This document shows positions 38,789 to 46,436 of a DNA stretch of 50,103 nt, in pieces. The stretch's first letter is position 1. Each line of letters opens with the position of its first letter. Origin of the DNA: a virus; the IMG/VR virus record IMGVR_UViG_3300000956_000071, positions 1 through 50,103 of that record; one strand, given 5' to 3'. The position numbers and the translations under genes were made by a program. A model generated the notes under the pieces. The model worked only from the letters and a program-made list of their open reading frames with translations, had not been told where the DNA came from and ran no database searches.

Positions 38789-39673
38789 TTACTTCGTACC
38801 AACAATGACAGGTGACCCCTGCGGGATGGGAATGACCTGGACCTTTCCATCCTTGATGGCCTGGTTGATGGCCTGCTGCTGAAGGTAGGCCTGGTAGGCA
38901 GGGAGACCGCCGGGGAAGTTCCGACCGGCTGCCTCGTCGATCTGAGCCGCCTCGTTCCGAAGGACGGCAGCCTGCTTCTCGGCCAAGCCCTTCTTAAGCT
39001 GATCACCAATCTCCGGCTTCTGGAGAACAACTGCCTTCACCGAGAAGATAGGCACATCCTGAGTCAGCGTCTTGACGATGGCCTCCGCATCCGCCTTGAC
39101 GGTTGACTCCCACTTCGCCTTGACGTCCTGATTCTGGTAGATCTCCTGCCAGTTGAAGTTGAGTGAGGAATTGTCAATAGCACGGTCGACAGCCGCGCCG
39201 AGGTAGGCCGTCAGGAACTTGGACCAGCCTGCGTTCATGGAGCCACCCTCAGAGCCGTAAGCCTGTCGCTGATTGGTGAAGTTCTCGTGCATGTACTGAA
39301 GAACACCACCCCGCCACTTCTTGCCCTTGGGGTCGACATATTCCTTGCACTCGGTGTTCAGCTCGAACTTGACCACACCCTGAATCTTCAGCTCCTGGCC
39401 ATCCTTGGTGGTTGACGTGAATGATGCGGAATCCTTGTCGTCACCATCACCAAAGTCAAAGTCACGCTGGCCAGCGGGGTAGTAGAAGTAGTCATCGGCC
39501 GGGTCGTTGGCGAGATCCTTTTGGTTCTCCGACCAGCAGGTCTTGAACTGCCGGGTATCGAATGGACCTGCCGAATACTGAAGGGCCACATCAGAACCAG
39601 TGGTGGACACAGACGAACAGGCGGTGACTGCAAAGATGCTGGCACCAAGGATGAAAGCAATGCTCTTCTTCAC
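38789..39673 (-). CDS. SPFH/prohibitin-like lipoprotein
   Basis: A 294-residue exported lipoprotein: signal peptide 1-18 with lipobox VTAC, acidic region, then an SPFH/band 7-like domain (QELKIQGVVKFELNTECK; VPIFSVKAVVLQKPEIGDQL) and a helical, Ala/Gln-rich C-terminal segment KKGLAEKQAAVLRNEAAQ. SPFH proteins form membrane rings. Similar proteins occur in several actinophages, possibly acting on the host envelope or excluding other phages; function unproven. Confidence 0.78.
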   Translation of the reverse strand: MKKSIAFILGASIFAVTACSSVSTTGSDVALQYSAGPFDTRQFKTCWSENQKDLANDPADDYFYYPAGQRDFDFGDGDDKDSASFTSTTKDGQELKIQGVVKFELNTECKEYVDPKGKKWRGGVLQYMHENFTNQRQAYGSEGGSMNAGWSKFLTAYLGAAVDRAIDNSSLNFNWQEIYQNQDVKAKWESTVKADAEAIVKTLTQDVPIFSVKAVVLQKPEIGDQLKKGLAEKQAAVLRNEAAQIDEAAGRNFPGGLPAYQAYLQQQAINQAIKDGKVQVIPIPQGSPVIVGTK

Positions 39674-39903
39674 TTGTTGTTCTCCTTCTTACGAGTTTCA
39701 CGGATCTTACTGACGATGTTGTACGCAAGGGGATCAGTGGGATAGCCGTAGTTGAGGGCTTCCTCTTCGATCTCCAGGATGAGGCTACGCTGAGACTTGA
39801 CCATCTCAACCCAGGCCTTTCCCATAATCAACTTGACGTAAGTAAACCAGCCCAGAAGGGCCACCAGAATGATGACCCCCAGGATGCAAGCGAATACGAT
39901 CAC
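39670..39903 (-). CDS. Membrane protein, 77 residues
   Basis: N-terminal transmembrane helix VFACILGVIILVALLGWFTY, then a cytoplasmic helical part ending RETRKKENNK. GTG start overlaps the upstream stop; its TGA overlaps the SPFH gene start, so the two may act together in the membrane. Confidence 0.7.
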   Translation of the reverse strand: MIVFACILGVIILVALLGWFTYVKLIMGKAWVEMVKSQRSLILEIEEEALNYGYPTDPLAYNIVSKIRETRKKENNK

Positions 39904-40070
39904 TGATCCAGCTCCCCTACCCTGCGTTCCAGCTCTTCGACAATGCCATCAGCCCTGTCCTCATCGTTCAGCCTGAGGGCACGACCATTTCCATCACGTA
40001 CCCACATCTCGTCATCCTTGCGGATCTTGAAGGTGTTAGGCTTGACTTCCTTCTTCTCAAACCTGGGCAC
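39900..40070 (-). CDS. Hypothetical protein, 56 residues
   Basis: Start set at GTG 40070, which shares TAGTG with the kinase stop and has GAGGGGAG upstream. Charged sequence (KIRKDDEMWVRDGNGRALRL; EELERRVGELDQ). No family recognised. Confidence 0.6.
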   Translation of the reverse strand: MPRFEKKEVKPNTFKIRKDDEMWVRDGNGRALRLNDEDRADGIVEELERRVGELDQ

Positions 40071-41017
40071 TAAAAATCTCCCCTCTCGACCTGGAAGCAC
40101 AGAAGGCCAAGCGACCTCCACATGTCCACCACGCGGTCTCGATCATCATACACACCGACGATGTTGTACTTGTCTCGGATGTATTGGTTGAACAGCTCAG
40201 CCTTGATGACAGAGTCCTCAGTGCCATGCTCGTAACGCATGTGAAGCCCCTCAATCGGGACCTTGACGTGCTGATACAGCCATTCCTCTGTGACATCCTT
40301 GAAATCCTCGTGCCGACCCGACACGAACAAGATCTTACGACCCACTACGTAGTGCTGAGTCTGAACCTCTCGGATGACATCGTATTTGGGCTTGTCCAGT
40401 GCATATTTGGATGGGTCGTAAGGGCTACGCACACCCCTACAGTCAGCCACAGTCCCATCAATGTCCACGATGATGGCTTCCGGCAGACCAGGAATCCATT
40501 CTACCTTCTCGTAGCTCACAGGAGGCACGAACGCCAGGTGAGGGTAGAGCTTGTAGGGCTTCCACGTGTCAGCCTTCAACGTGCTGCTGAACTTGCGTTC
40601 CAGGCTATAGATCACATCACTGCCCACCCAACGTTGCCCACGCTCCCGCCGGAGGCGGTCCCATAGGATACACTGAGCGGTACTGACCTGAGTGCAGTCA
40701 ATAATCTCGAATTCAGCACCGTAGTTGTTGGCAATCTCAGCCCACTGCTTGCGGTACTTCTCCCGCAAATGGCAGTCGTGGATGACCACGTGCTTGCCTG
40801 CTTTGATACCACCCTTCACCAGATCCTTCTGAACCCTGGTGATGTACTGCTCAAGGTCGTTGTCCAAGATACCTTCACCATTGAACAAAGACTTACGCAG
40901 ATCATCCCTGGAAACCAGAAGAGTGTTAAGAGGATCTGCCGCCTGAATCTCAAGCGCTTTGGTGGTCTTTCCAGATCCAGGCAGCCCCACCGTAATACTG
41001 ACCTTAGGCAGGCTCAT
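40070..41017 (-). CDS. Polynucleotide kinase-phosphatase
   Basis: A 315-residue T4 Pnkp-type enzyme that phosphorylates RNA/DNA 5'-OH ends and removes 3' phosphates. P-loop TVGLPGSGKTT at 9-19, kinase catalytic VSRDDLRK at 35-42, and a C-terminal HAD phosphatase with IIVDIDGTV (Asp185, Asp187) and VSGRHEDFKD. Heals RNA ends for an RNA ligase; both ligases in this window are candidates. ATG 41017 after GAGGAG is preferred to an upstream TTG. Confidence 0.92.
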   Translation of the reverse strand: MSLPKVSITVGLPGSGKTTKALEIQAADPLNTLLVSRDDLRKSLFNGEGILDNDLEQYITRVQKDLVKGGIKAGKHVVIHDCHLREKYRKQWAEIANNYGAEFEIIDCTQVSTAQCILWDRLRRERGQRWVGSDVIYSLERKFSSTLKADTWKPYKLYPHLAFVPPVSYEKVEWIPGLPEAIIVDIDGTVADCRGVRSPYDPSKYALDKPKYDVIREVQTQHYVVGRKILFVSGRHEDFKDVTEEWLYQHVKVPIEGLHMRYEHGTEDSVIKAELFNQYIRDKYNIVGVYDDRDRVVDMWRSLGLLCFQVERGDF

Positions 41018-41210
41018 TGATCTCCTCAAACCGGCCGTTAGGCCCAGCAAGAGCCCCCATCAGATCCTCAATCGTCTCTCCTGGTGCAGGGATGTCGAAG
41101 TGGTCGCTGTATTCTCCCGAGGGAAGCTGCATACGAACCACACCATCCTCCCACTTGTAGAGGTCCCCGCCTTCTGAGGAAAGCTCATCGAAAAGTCGAA
41201 AAAACCTCAT
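41004..41210 (-). CDS. Hypothetical protein, 68 residues
   Basis: RFFRLFDELSSEGGDLYKWE, then PAPGETIEDLMGALAGPNGR; acidic with a helical end. ATG after GGAGAGGG; overlaps the kinase start by 14 bases. Function unknown. Confidence 0.66.
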   Translation of the reverse strand: MRFFRLFDELSSEGGDLYKWEDGVVRMQLPSGEYSDHFDIPAPGETIEDLMGALAGPNGRFEEINEPA

Positions 41211-41263
41211 TGCCTAACCCTCTCCTTCCAAAAGTTTCAACCTATTGTTTGTCCACTTTGGAC

Positions 41264-41737
41264 TTAACCGCAGCATTCGCAGTCGTGGCGGTCTTCATCG
41301 TAAATCGGGTCACTCCAGTCATAGGAGAACTCCTCGCCGTTCTTCCACAGTTCGATGACCTGTTCGATGCGCTTAATAACCATCTCGTCATCATCGCAGT
41401 AGAAGATGTAATCGGCCTCCTCCGGATTCACCCCAAGGGCATCAGCAGCCCACACAGCCACGCCCTGCCCCCCAGAACCCTTCAGTGCCAACTTGCCGTC
41501 CGGATGAAGCCTCCACCCATTGTAGTAGTAATGCTTCAGAGTGGGGACCTCAGCCCCTGCAATCGCAGCTGCATGGCCAGCAGTACACATGGTGGTGTGG
41601 CACATATTGGGCGTCGACTCCACTGCTTCGGCGGTATCAAAGAAACCCCTGAAGCCGATCCACTCACTTTGGTCGTGCATCTCCGGCTGCGACTTCAGCA
41701 AGTCCAGAGTCGCCTGCAACAATTGGATATTGCCCAT
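41264..41737 (-). CDS. Hypothetical protein with MCTAGHA motif, 157 residues
   Basis: Start at ATG 41737 after AAGGAG. N-terminal half has SEWIGFRGFFDT and CHTTMCTAGHAAAIAGAEV; C-terminal half GVNPEEADYIFY and a tail with CECC. The CxTTMCxAGHAAxIxGA block is repeated in the next gene upstream, and both are relatives of a widespread phage family of unknown function. They are probably tandem duplicates. Confidence 0.7.
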   Translation of the reverse strand: MGNIQLLQATLDLLKSQPEMHDQSEWIGFRGFFDTAEAVESTPNMCHTTMCTAGHAAAIAGAEVPTLKHYYYNGWRLHPDGKLALKGSGGQGVAVWAADALGVNPEEADYIFYCDDDEMVIKRIEQVIELWKNGEEFSYDWSDPIYDEDRHDCECCG

Positions 41738-41738
41738 G

Positions 41739-42167
41739 TCAGTTCTCCTTAGTCTTGGTGAACTCACCGTAGTAGTTGACCGTGTAGCCATCCGCGAACT
41801 TGTACACCGCGTCTTCGAGCTGCTCACGAGTACGGCCATGGTGGAAGAGGTAATCCGCCTCGTGCTGAGTCAAACCAAGCTTGTCCTTGGCAAACTCACT
41901 GACGAACTTGTACCCTTCCTTCCTCTCCCAATCGTCGGTATGCGCTTCTCGCTCAGAAACATGGTTCCCCTGATCATTCAGGATCCACTCTTCCTCAAGT
42001 CGGAAGACCACCGGGTCGAAACTGGCACCCGAGATCGATGCTGCATGACCAGCAAAGCACATCGTCGTGGCGCATGGATTAACCCAAGTACCCTGGTCAT
42101 GCTTCTCTGGAAACATCTTGATCAGTGCCATTGTCGCCAGCAGAAGCGGGACATTCTTCTCAGTCAT
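41739..42167 (-). CDS. Hypothetical protein with MCFAGHA motif, 142 residues
   Basis: Paralogue of the next gene: KHDQGTWVNPCATTMCFAGH, then ISGA, and later LGLTQHEADYLFHHGR, matching the neighbour in order. ATG follows GGGAGAACA. Function unknown. Confidence 0.7.
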   Translation of the reverse strand: MTEKNVPLLLATMALIKMFPEKHDQGTWVNPCATTMCFAGHAASISGASFDPVVFRLEEEWILNDQGNHVSEREAHTDDWERKEGYKFVSEFAKDKLGLTQHEADYLFHHGRTREQLEDAVYKFADGYTVNYYGEFTKTKEN

Positions 42168-42387
42168 TGTTCTCCCTCTCGATTTGTTTTATTTCTTGGA
42201 TAATGTCTTCCAACCACTGATCGCATTCCGCTTGGGTCTTCCCTGCAAACCTCATTGCGATCATGTGCCTTGCTACACGCTTGGAAAGATCCGCAGGAAT
42301 GGCACGGACGTTAGGTCCAGACTTACCTTTGTTGGAAAAGACCTTCCCCGTGCCACCCTTAGATGGGTTTCCCCGACTAACAAACAC
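42160..42387 (-). CDS. Hypothetical protein, 75 residues
   Basis: A basic, Gly/Lys-rich start (GNPSKGGTGKVFSNKGKSGP) precedes a helical region (ARHMIAMRFAGKTQAECDQW). GTG start shares TAGTG with the RNA ligase stop. Possible nucleic-acid binder; unrecognised. Confidence 0.65.
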   Translation of the reverse strand: MFVSRGNPSKGGTGKVFSNKGKSGPNVRAIPADLSKRVARHMIAMRFAGKTQAECDQWLEDIIQEIKQIERENND

Positions 42388-43439
42388 TAAGGCTTTACCT
42401 GCTTCCAGATCAGCTCCGCCACCCGTGACTCTTGCCCATCAAGCATCATGAACAAACAAGAGCGGTAAACCGCAGTCCACTTCTCAGACCATTTTGCGAA
42501 GGCCTTTCGATCCTTCTTCAGCTCTGGGCTCACGTTGTACCAGAGTGCCTCCAGAGCGTCCCAGTAGTCCTGCACTCGATTGAACAAATCCCGTAGGATT
42601 GGCTCCGCCCAGGAATGCAACTCCTCTGGAATGGATGCCATAATCTCATCGTAGGTCTTACCGTCAGACGCCCATTGCCATAGTTGCTTTTCGTTCAGTC
42701 CAGTCATCACCTTGTGCAGTTCGATGTAGTCTTCCTGCTTCAGCTTCAGGCGGTCGCCTGTTTCCTCGTTGAGGACCACCACACCCTCAGCATTGGGCCT
42801 TTTCAGATCGATCATCTCTCGCACGTGCCCCCAACTACCTGCCATCATGAAGTGGTTCAGCTTGACTCCATAATACATCATGTACTTGTAGTCGAAGAAG
42901 TCTTTTCCCGACCTTATGTCCACAGAGCCCAGGTACCTCAGTGACTCTTCGTCTCCGTAGTCCAGGACGATACGGTTTTCGGGATAGATGATCTCGAACA
43001 GATCTGTGTGGATACCGTCTGTCTCGTATGCCCGGTATTTGGTCCTGAGAAGCTCTGTAGCCTTCAAAGCCTGGTCTGAGGCAAAGGACCCCTTGGTGGC
43101 GATCGCAGGGCCCACAGGAGTGTTGTAAGCGATGCCTAAAGACCCATCCACCTTGTCGTACACAGTAACCCAGTCGTCTTCCTTGAACTCAGGTGCGTTG
43201 GGCTCCCCCAGGTTGAAGAACTTCTTGAACGGACGGGCCAGGATCTCTCCAGTCTCCTGATGGTAGATCAAACCCCGACAGTTCTTAGTAACGTCATTCC
43301 AAGCCCGTTCGAACATGGCCTGTTTGGTGTAACACGCAATGTTGTAAGGGAAAAAGGGGTGACGCTGGACGCGGACGTAACCCCCCTTTGTCATCTCGAC
43401 TAAGTCTTTCGCGTCCATCAGGTCGTAGATGGTGATCAT
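42387..43439 (-). CDS. RNA ligase, T4 Rnl1-like
   Basis: A 350-residue ligase: NCRGLIYHQETGEILARPFK and KFFNLGEPN (53-81) are the Rnl1 entry pattern, YDKVDGSLG has the adenylated Lys96, followed by DLFEIIYPENRIVLDYG (motif III region) and RPNAEGVVVLNEETG (motif IV). T4 Rnl1 reseals tRNA cut in the anticodon loop together with Pnkp. The kinase-phosphatase gene lies 1.4 kb downstream in the same operon. ATG shares TAATG with the preceding micro-ORF. Confidence 0.9.
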   Translation of the reverse strand: MITIYDLMDAKDLVEMTKGGYVRVQRHPFFPYNIACYTKQAMFERAWNDVTKNCRGLIYHQETGEILARPFKKFFNLGEPNAPEFKEDDWVTVYDKVDGSLGIAYNTPVGPAIATKGSFASDQALKATELLRTKYRAYETDGIHTDLFEIIYPENRIVLDYGDEESLRYLGSVDIRSGKDFFDYKYMMYYGVKLNHFMMAGSWGHVREMIDLKRPNAEGVVVLNEETGDRLKLKQEDYIELHKVMTGLNEKQLWQWASDGKTYDEIMASIPEELHSWAEPILRDLFNRVQDYWDALEALWYNVSPELKKDRKAFAKWSEKWTAVYRSCLFMMLDGQESRVAELIWKQVKP

Positions 43440-43516
43440 TACTCTCCTCTAGATTTGCACTGACAATAAATTAGTATTCGTTTGCAGTCTGGGCAGTAGA
43501 AGATCTCTACAGGCAC
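43439..43516 (-). CDS. Zinc-binding micropeptide, 25 residues
   Basis: GTG after GAGG with seven-base spacing encodes MPVEIFYCPDCKRILIYCQC plus KSRGE: CPDC and CQC knuckles form a minimal zinc ribbon. Its TAA overlaps the RNA ligase ATG, so it is coupled to that gene. Confidence 0.6.
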   Translation of the reverse strand: MPVEIFYCPDCKRILIYCQCKSRGE

Positions 43517-43525
43517 GTTTCTTCC

Positions 43526-43642
43526 TCACGTGTAGATAAGGTCAATCGCAATCACCAAGGCCAGAACCACCAGGATGATGGGATCGACGAACAGCGCGGC
43601 CACGAGCACTACAATGGCCAACAGGACACCTACAGGGCTCAT
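43526..43642 (-). CDS. Small membrane protein, 38 residues
   Basis: Almost entirely hydrophobic: GVLLAIVVLVAALFV and IILVVLALVIAIDLIY, two short membrane helices with Asp-Pro between. ATG overlaps the lipoprotein stop (ATGA). Function unknown; too small for a typical holin but similar in layout. Confidence 0.62.
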   Translation of the reverse strand: MSPVGVLLAIVVLVAALFVDPIILVVLALVIAIDLIYT

Positions 43643-44040
43643 GATCCTGAACTCCCCTTCCCTGCTGATCCAGAGCCAAATCCTCCTCGGGAGATGGCCG
43701 ACTTACTGATGGTGGACCCTGAGGTAGGAACACCACCACGTGAATAGTAACTGGATTTTGGGGCTCCACTGTACCCATGAGACCTAGTGACCTTCTGGCC
43801 TACTGGGGGCGCACTGTGACCAGAATTGGTGCTGTACCAAAACCACACAGAACCATTGTCACTTTCCCATCCCTCAGAGCCATCAGAGCAGTTGTCGTCA
43901 TCAATCCTCTGCTCTGTCTTTGGGTCAATGCAAACCCCGATTTCGTCCGCCTCAGATGGAGCCACAGAGCAGCCAGCCAGCACGATAGCCAGCGCCGACA
44001 CAAGGCCAACTGTGTTCACCATAGTGCCCTGTTTACTCAT
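43639..44040 (-). CDS. Lipoprotein, 133 residues
   Basis: Start at ATG 44040 after GGAGCTG. Signal peptide with lipobox VLAGC near residue 23, an acidic Cys-containing part (CIDPKTEQRIDDDNC), and a C-terminal Gly/Ser-rich region (SAISRGGFGSGSAGKG). Predicted outer-face membrane anchored. A similar small lipoprotein is at 45344. Possible superinfection exclusion; unproven. Confidence 0.72.
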   Translation of the reverse strand: MSKQGTMVNTVGLVSALAIVLAGCSVAPSEADEIGVCIDPKTEQRIDDDNCSDGSEGWESDNGSVWFWYSTNSGHSAPPVGQKVTRSHGYSGAPKSSYYSRGGVPTSGSTISKSAISRGGFGSGSAGKGSSGS

Positions 44041-44041
44041 G

Positions 44042-44161
44042 TCAGCTCCGTGCAATCAAGTGGATAAGTTCCCACAATGCCCAGACGGACAATGACGCGA
44101 AAACCACAGCGAACGTGACAATAAAGCAACCAATGCACCCAGTAAGGTTATCGTCGTCCAT
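44042..44161 (-). CDS. Small membrane protein, 39 residues
   Basis: Acidic N terminus MDDDN, then one transmembrane helix (CIGCFIVTFAVVFASLSVWA). ATG overlaps the preceding stop (TGATG) after GGAGG. Next to two other membrane genes. Confidence 0.62.
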   Translation of the reverse strand: MDDDNLTGCIGCFIVTFAVVFASLSVWALWELIHLIARS

Positions 44162-44451
44162 CACACCTCCTCGTATGTCTTTGCCATGATGTCCGGCTTG
44201 ATAGCCCAGAATTCGTCATTGATTCCCTTGGCGATGTAGTCGCCGATCGAGGCGTACATTGGTCCCTCAAGAGTCGGGATCAGAAGTTTGTGTTCATTCT
44301 GCTTTGTCTCCGGGTTCCACCGCACAACTACATCCAGATCAACGCCATACCTCAATGCCCAATCTTGAATGCTGTCGGTGCTCGCAAAAGTCTCCTCCCA
44401 CTGAACAGCGTCGATCGTAGCCATTTTCTTGTACGTTTTGATTACCGCCAT
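44161..44451 (-). CDS. Conserved phage protein, 96 residues
   Basis: Matches a widespread phage family whose C terminus reads like GDYIAKGINDEFWAIKPDIM followed by TYE. N-terminal TIDAVQWEE is also typical. Function unknown in all members I know. ATG overlaps the upstream gene end. Confidence 0.72.
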   Translation of the reverse strand: MAVIKTYKKMATIDAVQWEETFASTDSIQDWALRYGVDLDVVVRWNPETKQNEHKLLIPTLEGPMYASIGDYIAKGINDEFWAIKPDIMAKTYEEV

Positions 44452-44789
44452 ACCGTGATCACCTTTTCCTCGGGAACCACTTCCCGAAGGTTCCCGTCAA
44501 ACTCGGCTCCACTATAGGACGAGTAACCCCCATCCATTCGGAAATGCCGGATGCCGTCTGAGTTCATCACAGAGAACACAACCCAGTATTCGTCACCCTT
44601 GCCTTCACCGCCATAGTCCTGAACGTGGTTTAGAGTTCCAAGTCCAGGCACCTCACATGGCAGGTTATCGCCGTACTTGATGCTCTGCCAGGATTCGGGG
44701 CCCTCAGCGTCACCATTCTCTACCAGCTCGAAGAAGTTCTCAATCAGATGCTGAACAGTCGACCCTGAGTACTTAGTAACGCTCCCCAT
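44442..44789 (-). CDS. Hypothetical protein, 115 residues (paralogue of 45024-45344)
   Basis: The C-terminal half (GLGTLNHVQDYGGEGKGDEY; MDGGYSSYSGAEFD; PEEKVITVW) aligns with the protein two genes upstream. Beta-rich single domain, reading like a small phage protein of the same fold duplicated. ATG 44789 overlaps the upstream TGA. Confidence 0.68.
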   Translation of the reverse strand: MGSVTKYSGSTVQHLIENFFELVENGDAEGPESWQSIKYGDNLPCEVPGLGTLNHVQDYGGEGKGDEYWVVFSVMNSDGIRHFRMDGGYSSYSGAEFDGNLREVVPEEKVITVWR

Positions 44790-44992
44790 CACTCGCCACT
44801 CCCCGAAGATCCACTGTCGTACGACGAACCGCCGGAATCGTATGAGCTACTCGACGTGTCGGGCTCCCAGGTCTCAACGTACTCCGTGTAGATCTCCGGC
44901 TCCCAGTAAGTCTCCACAGACCTGGTGCCCGGAATAGGCCTGGTCTTCTGAACGTTCCTGGTCTTGCTAACAGGCTTACGCTTGTATGGCAT
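44789..44992 (-). CDS. Low-complexity protein, 67 residues
   Basis: Basic, Thr/Pro-rich first half (KRKPVSKTRNVQKTRPIPGT), then aromatic and acidic (EPEIYTEYVETWEPD), and a Ser/Gly/Tyr-rich tail. Likely disordered. ATG follows GGAGATG. Sits between the two paralogous genes. Confidence 0.6.
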   Translation of the reverse strand: MPYKRKPVSKTRNVQKTRPIPGTRSVETYWEPEIYTEYVETWEPDTSSSSYDSGGSSYDSGSSGSGE

Positions 44993-45023
44993 TTACATCT
45001 CCTTCTATTGGTTATTAGTAACG

Positions 45024-45344
45024 TCAGACGTACACGGTTACTTGCTTGGTTTCCGGAGTCACGAACTTGTAATCGTTGTTCCACTCCAGGTCAGAGTAAG
45101 AATCGTAGGTGCCGGTAACCTTGACATGTCCCACACGAGTCTTCCAGACGAACTCCATGAGACCTTCACCGCCCAGGTCGTAGGCGTTGTACACAACCTC
45201 TACCTCACCCAAACCTGAGAGGGTCTCCTTGTAGCCCGCGTTCTTGTAAGACCACTTCCACATACCTCCCAACATCTTACCGACCTCGTCAGCAGTCAGT
45301 TCGTTGAGAGGGGTACCGCAGGCAGTGCACACATCGTGATCCAT
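45024..45344 (-). CDS. Hypothetical protein, 106 residues (paralogue of 44442-44789)
   Basis: An N-terminal CTACGTPLNELTADEVG element precedes the domain shared with its paralogue: GLGEVEVVYNAYDLGGEGLM, GTYDSYSDLEWNND and PETKQVTVYV. ATG shares TTTAATG with the lipoprotein stop. Function unknown. Confidence 0.68.
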   Translation of the reverse strand: MDHDVCTACGTPLNELTADEVGKMLGGMWKWSYKNAGYKETLSGLGEVEVVYNAYDLGGEGLMEFVWKTRVGHVKVTGTYDSYSDLEWNNDYKFVTPETKQVTVYV

Positions 45345-45577
45345 TAAAGCCCCTTTTTCGGAGTTGTCTTCTTCCTGGACTTGTCTTTCGCATCCTGCTC
45401 AAGGTGCTTGTACTCGTCCTCCTTGATTAGATGCGTGCTCTTGTCCTGCCACCCATTAGGGCAGGGCCTGAGCGTCTCCACATCGCCGTCAGGCTCGATG
45501 CCGTAGCACGTGGTCCTCTTGTCGGCACAGCCGCTCAGAAGGGCACACAGAGCCAGCACGGCCATCATGTACTTCAT
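45344..45577 (-). CDS. Small lipoprotein, 77 residues
   Basis: Start at ATG 45577. Signal peptide YMMAVLALCALLSGC ends in a lipobox; the mature part has two Cys (TTCYGIEPDG, RPCPNGW) and a Lys-rich end (KSRKKTTPKK). The Cys pair and acidic turn echo the lipoprotein at 43639. Confidence 0.7.
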   Translation of the reverse strand: MKYMMAVLALCALLSGCADKRTTCYGIEPDGDVETLRPCPNGWQDKSTHLIKEDEYKHLEQDAKDKSRKKTTPKKGL

Positions 45578-45663
45578 CAGTACCCCCTCGCCCCACATCG
45601 ATCGTATTCACGGTGCTTCCAGCACCACCATGTCTCGTGCCAAGTTCTCAGTAGAGCTCTCAC
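45577..45663 (-). CDS. Trp-rich micropeptide, 28 residues
   Basis: GTG overlaps the upstream TGA and its TGA overlaps the next ATG. Contains WHETWWCWKHREYDRC: four Trp, two His and two Cys in 16 residues. Unknown function; supported by coupling on both sides. Confidence 0.45.
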   Translation of the reverse strand: MRALLRTWHETWWCWKHREYDRCGARGY

Positions 45664-46436
45664 AGTTTGATCAACCTATCTTTCTTGTCCAGGTGCCTTT
45701 TCACGTACCCAGGATCTCCCTGTAGGAATTCCTGAATGTTTTGCAGGATGAACCTTGACGACTTACCCTTGGTCAGTGAAGTGATTGTTCGTCTCAGAGC
45801 CCATAGGTAAGCTGCTTTTGGAGAACACGTGTAGTTGCTGGGAATGACTTTTCGCTCAAGCGCCGTAACGCAAATTTCCTCGATGAAAAGTTGTACCAAA
45901 CGCTGATGCGGCAAGGACCACAGTTTCCTCGGATCAACGTCAACACTCGCTCCATCTCTGAGGATCTCTTCATAGATCGGCGAATCTCCGAAAGCAACAC
46001 TGGCGTGGAGGGAATCGTGATCGTATGTACGCCTAACGGCATCATCGAAGAACTCAGATTTGTCTTGATCAAGGTTCATCACCTTTTTCCCGTACATCTC
46101 TTCCCACACCTTATACAGAATGTGGTACATCTCCAGATCAAGGTGCGCACCCGCATTCTGAAGCTGGATCAGGTCGTAGATGTGCTTGTTCCACGACCCA
46201 TTCGGCAACTCCCAATGCGAGTGCGACAACTTGATGGTGTACATCTGGTGCAAGCTTGCGTACCTGGACTGATTTGTCTCAGGAATGAACTCGGCGAAAC
46301 TAGGATGCCACAGGTGATCAGTCTTACCCACGATCGGTGGGACATCCACATCAGACCACCAATCGATGTCCTTGGGTTCCCGATTGCAGACCCCCAAGGC
46401 TTTTAGGGCATGAGAGCCCACAATCAGGCTACGCAT
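45660..46436 (-). CDS. Nucleotidyltransferase-like protein
   Basis: A 258-residue protein starting SLIVGSHALKALG and KDIDWWSD: the Gly-Ser followed by Asp23-x-Asp25 is the metal-binding signature of the polymerase-beta nucleotidyltransferase superfamily. The rest is helical, with many aromatic residues. Related phage proteins are of unknown function. tRNA 3'-end repair, nucleotide signalling or protein nucleotidylation are all possible. Adjoins no known RNA gene but lies in the same operon as the RNA-repair enzymes. Confidence 0.75.
   Translation of the reverse strand: MRSLIVGSHALKALGVCNREPKDIDWWSDVDVPPIVGKTDHLWHPSFAEFIPETNQSRYASLHQMYTIKLSHSHWELPNGSWNKHIYDLIQLQNAGAHLDLEMYHILYKVWEEMYGKKVMNLDQDKSEFFDDAVRRTYDHDSLHASVAFGDSPIYEEILRDGASVDVDPRKLWSLPHQRLVQLFIEEICVTALERKVIPSNYTCSPKAAYLWALRRTITSLTKGKSSRFILQNIQEFLQGDPGYVKRHLDKKDRLIKL

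Noticed and set aside
43542-43778. Pro/Arg-rich reverse frame of 78 codons
   Set aside because: It overlaps the lipoprotein and two-helix membrane genes, both with signal or membrane features, and looks like their out-of-frame shadow.
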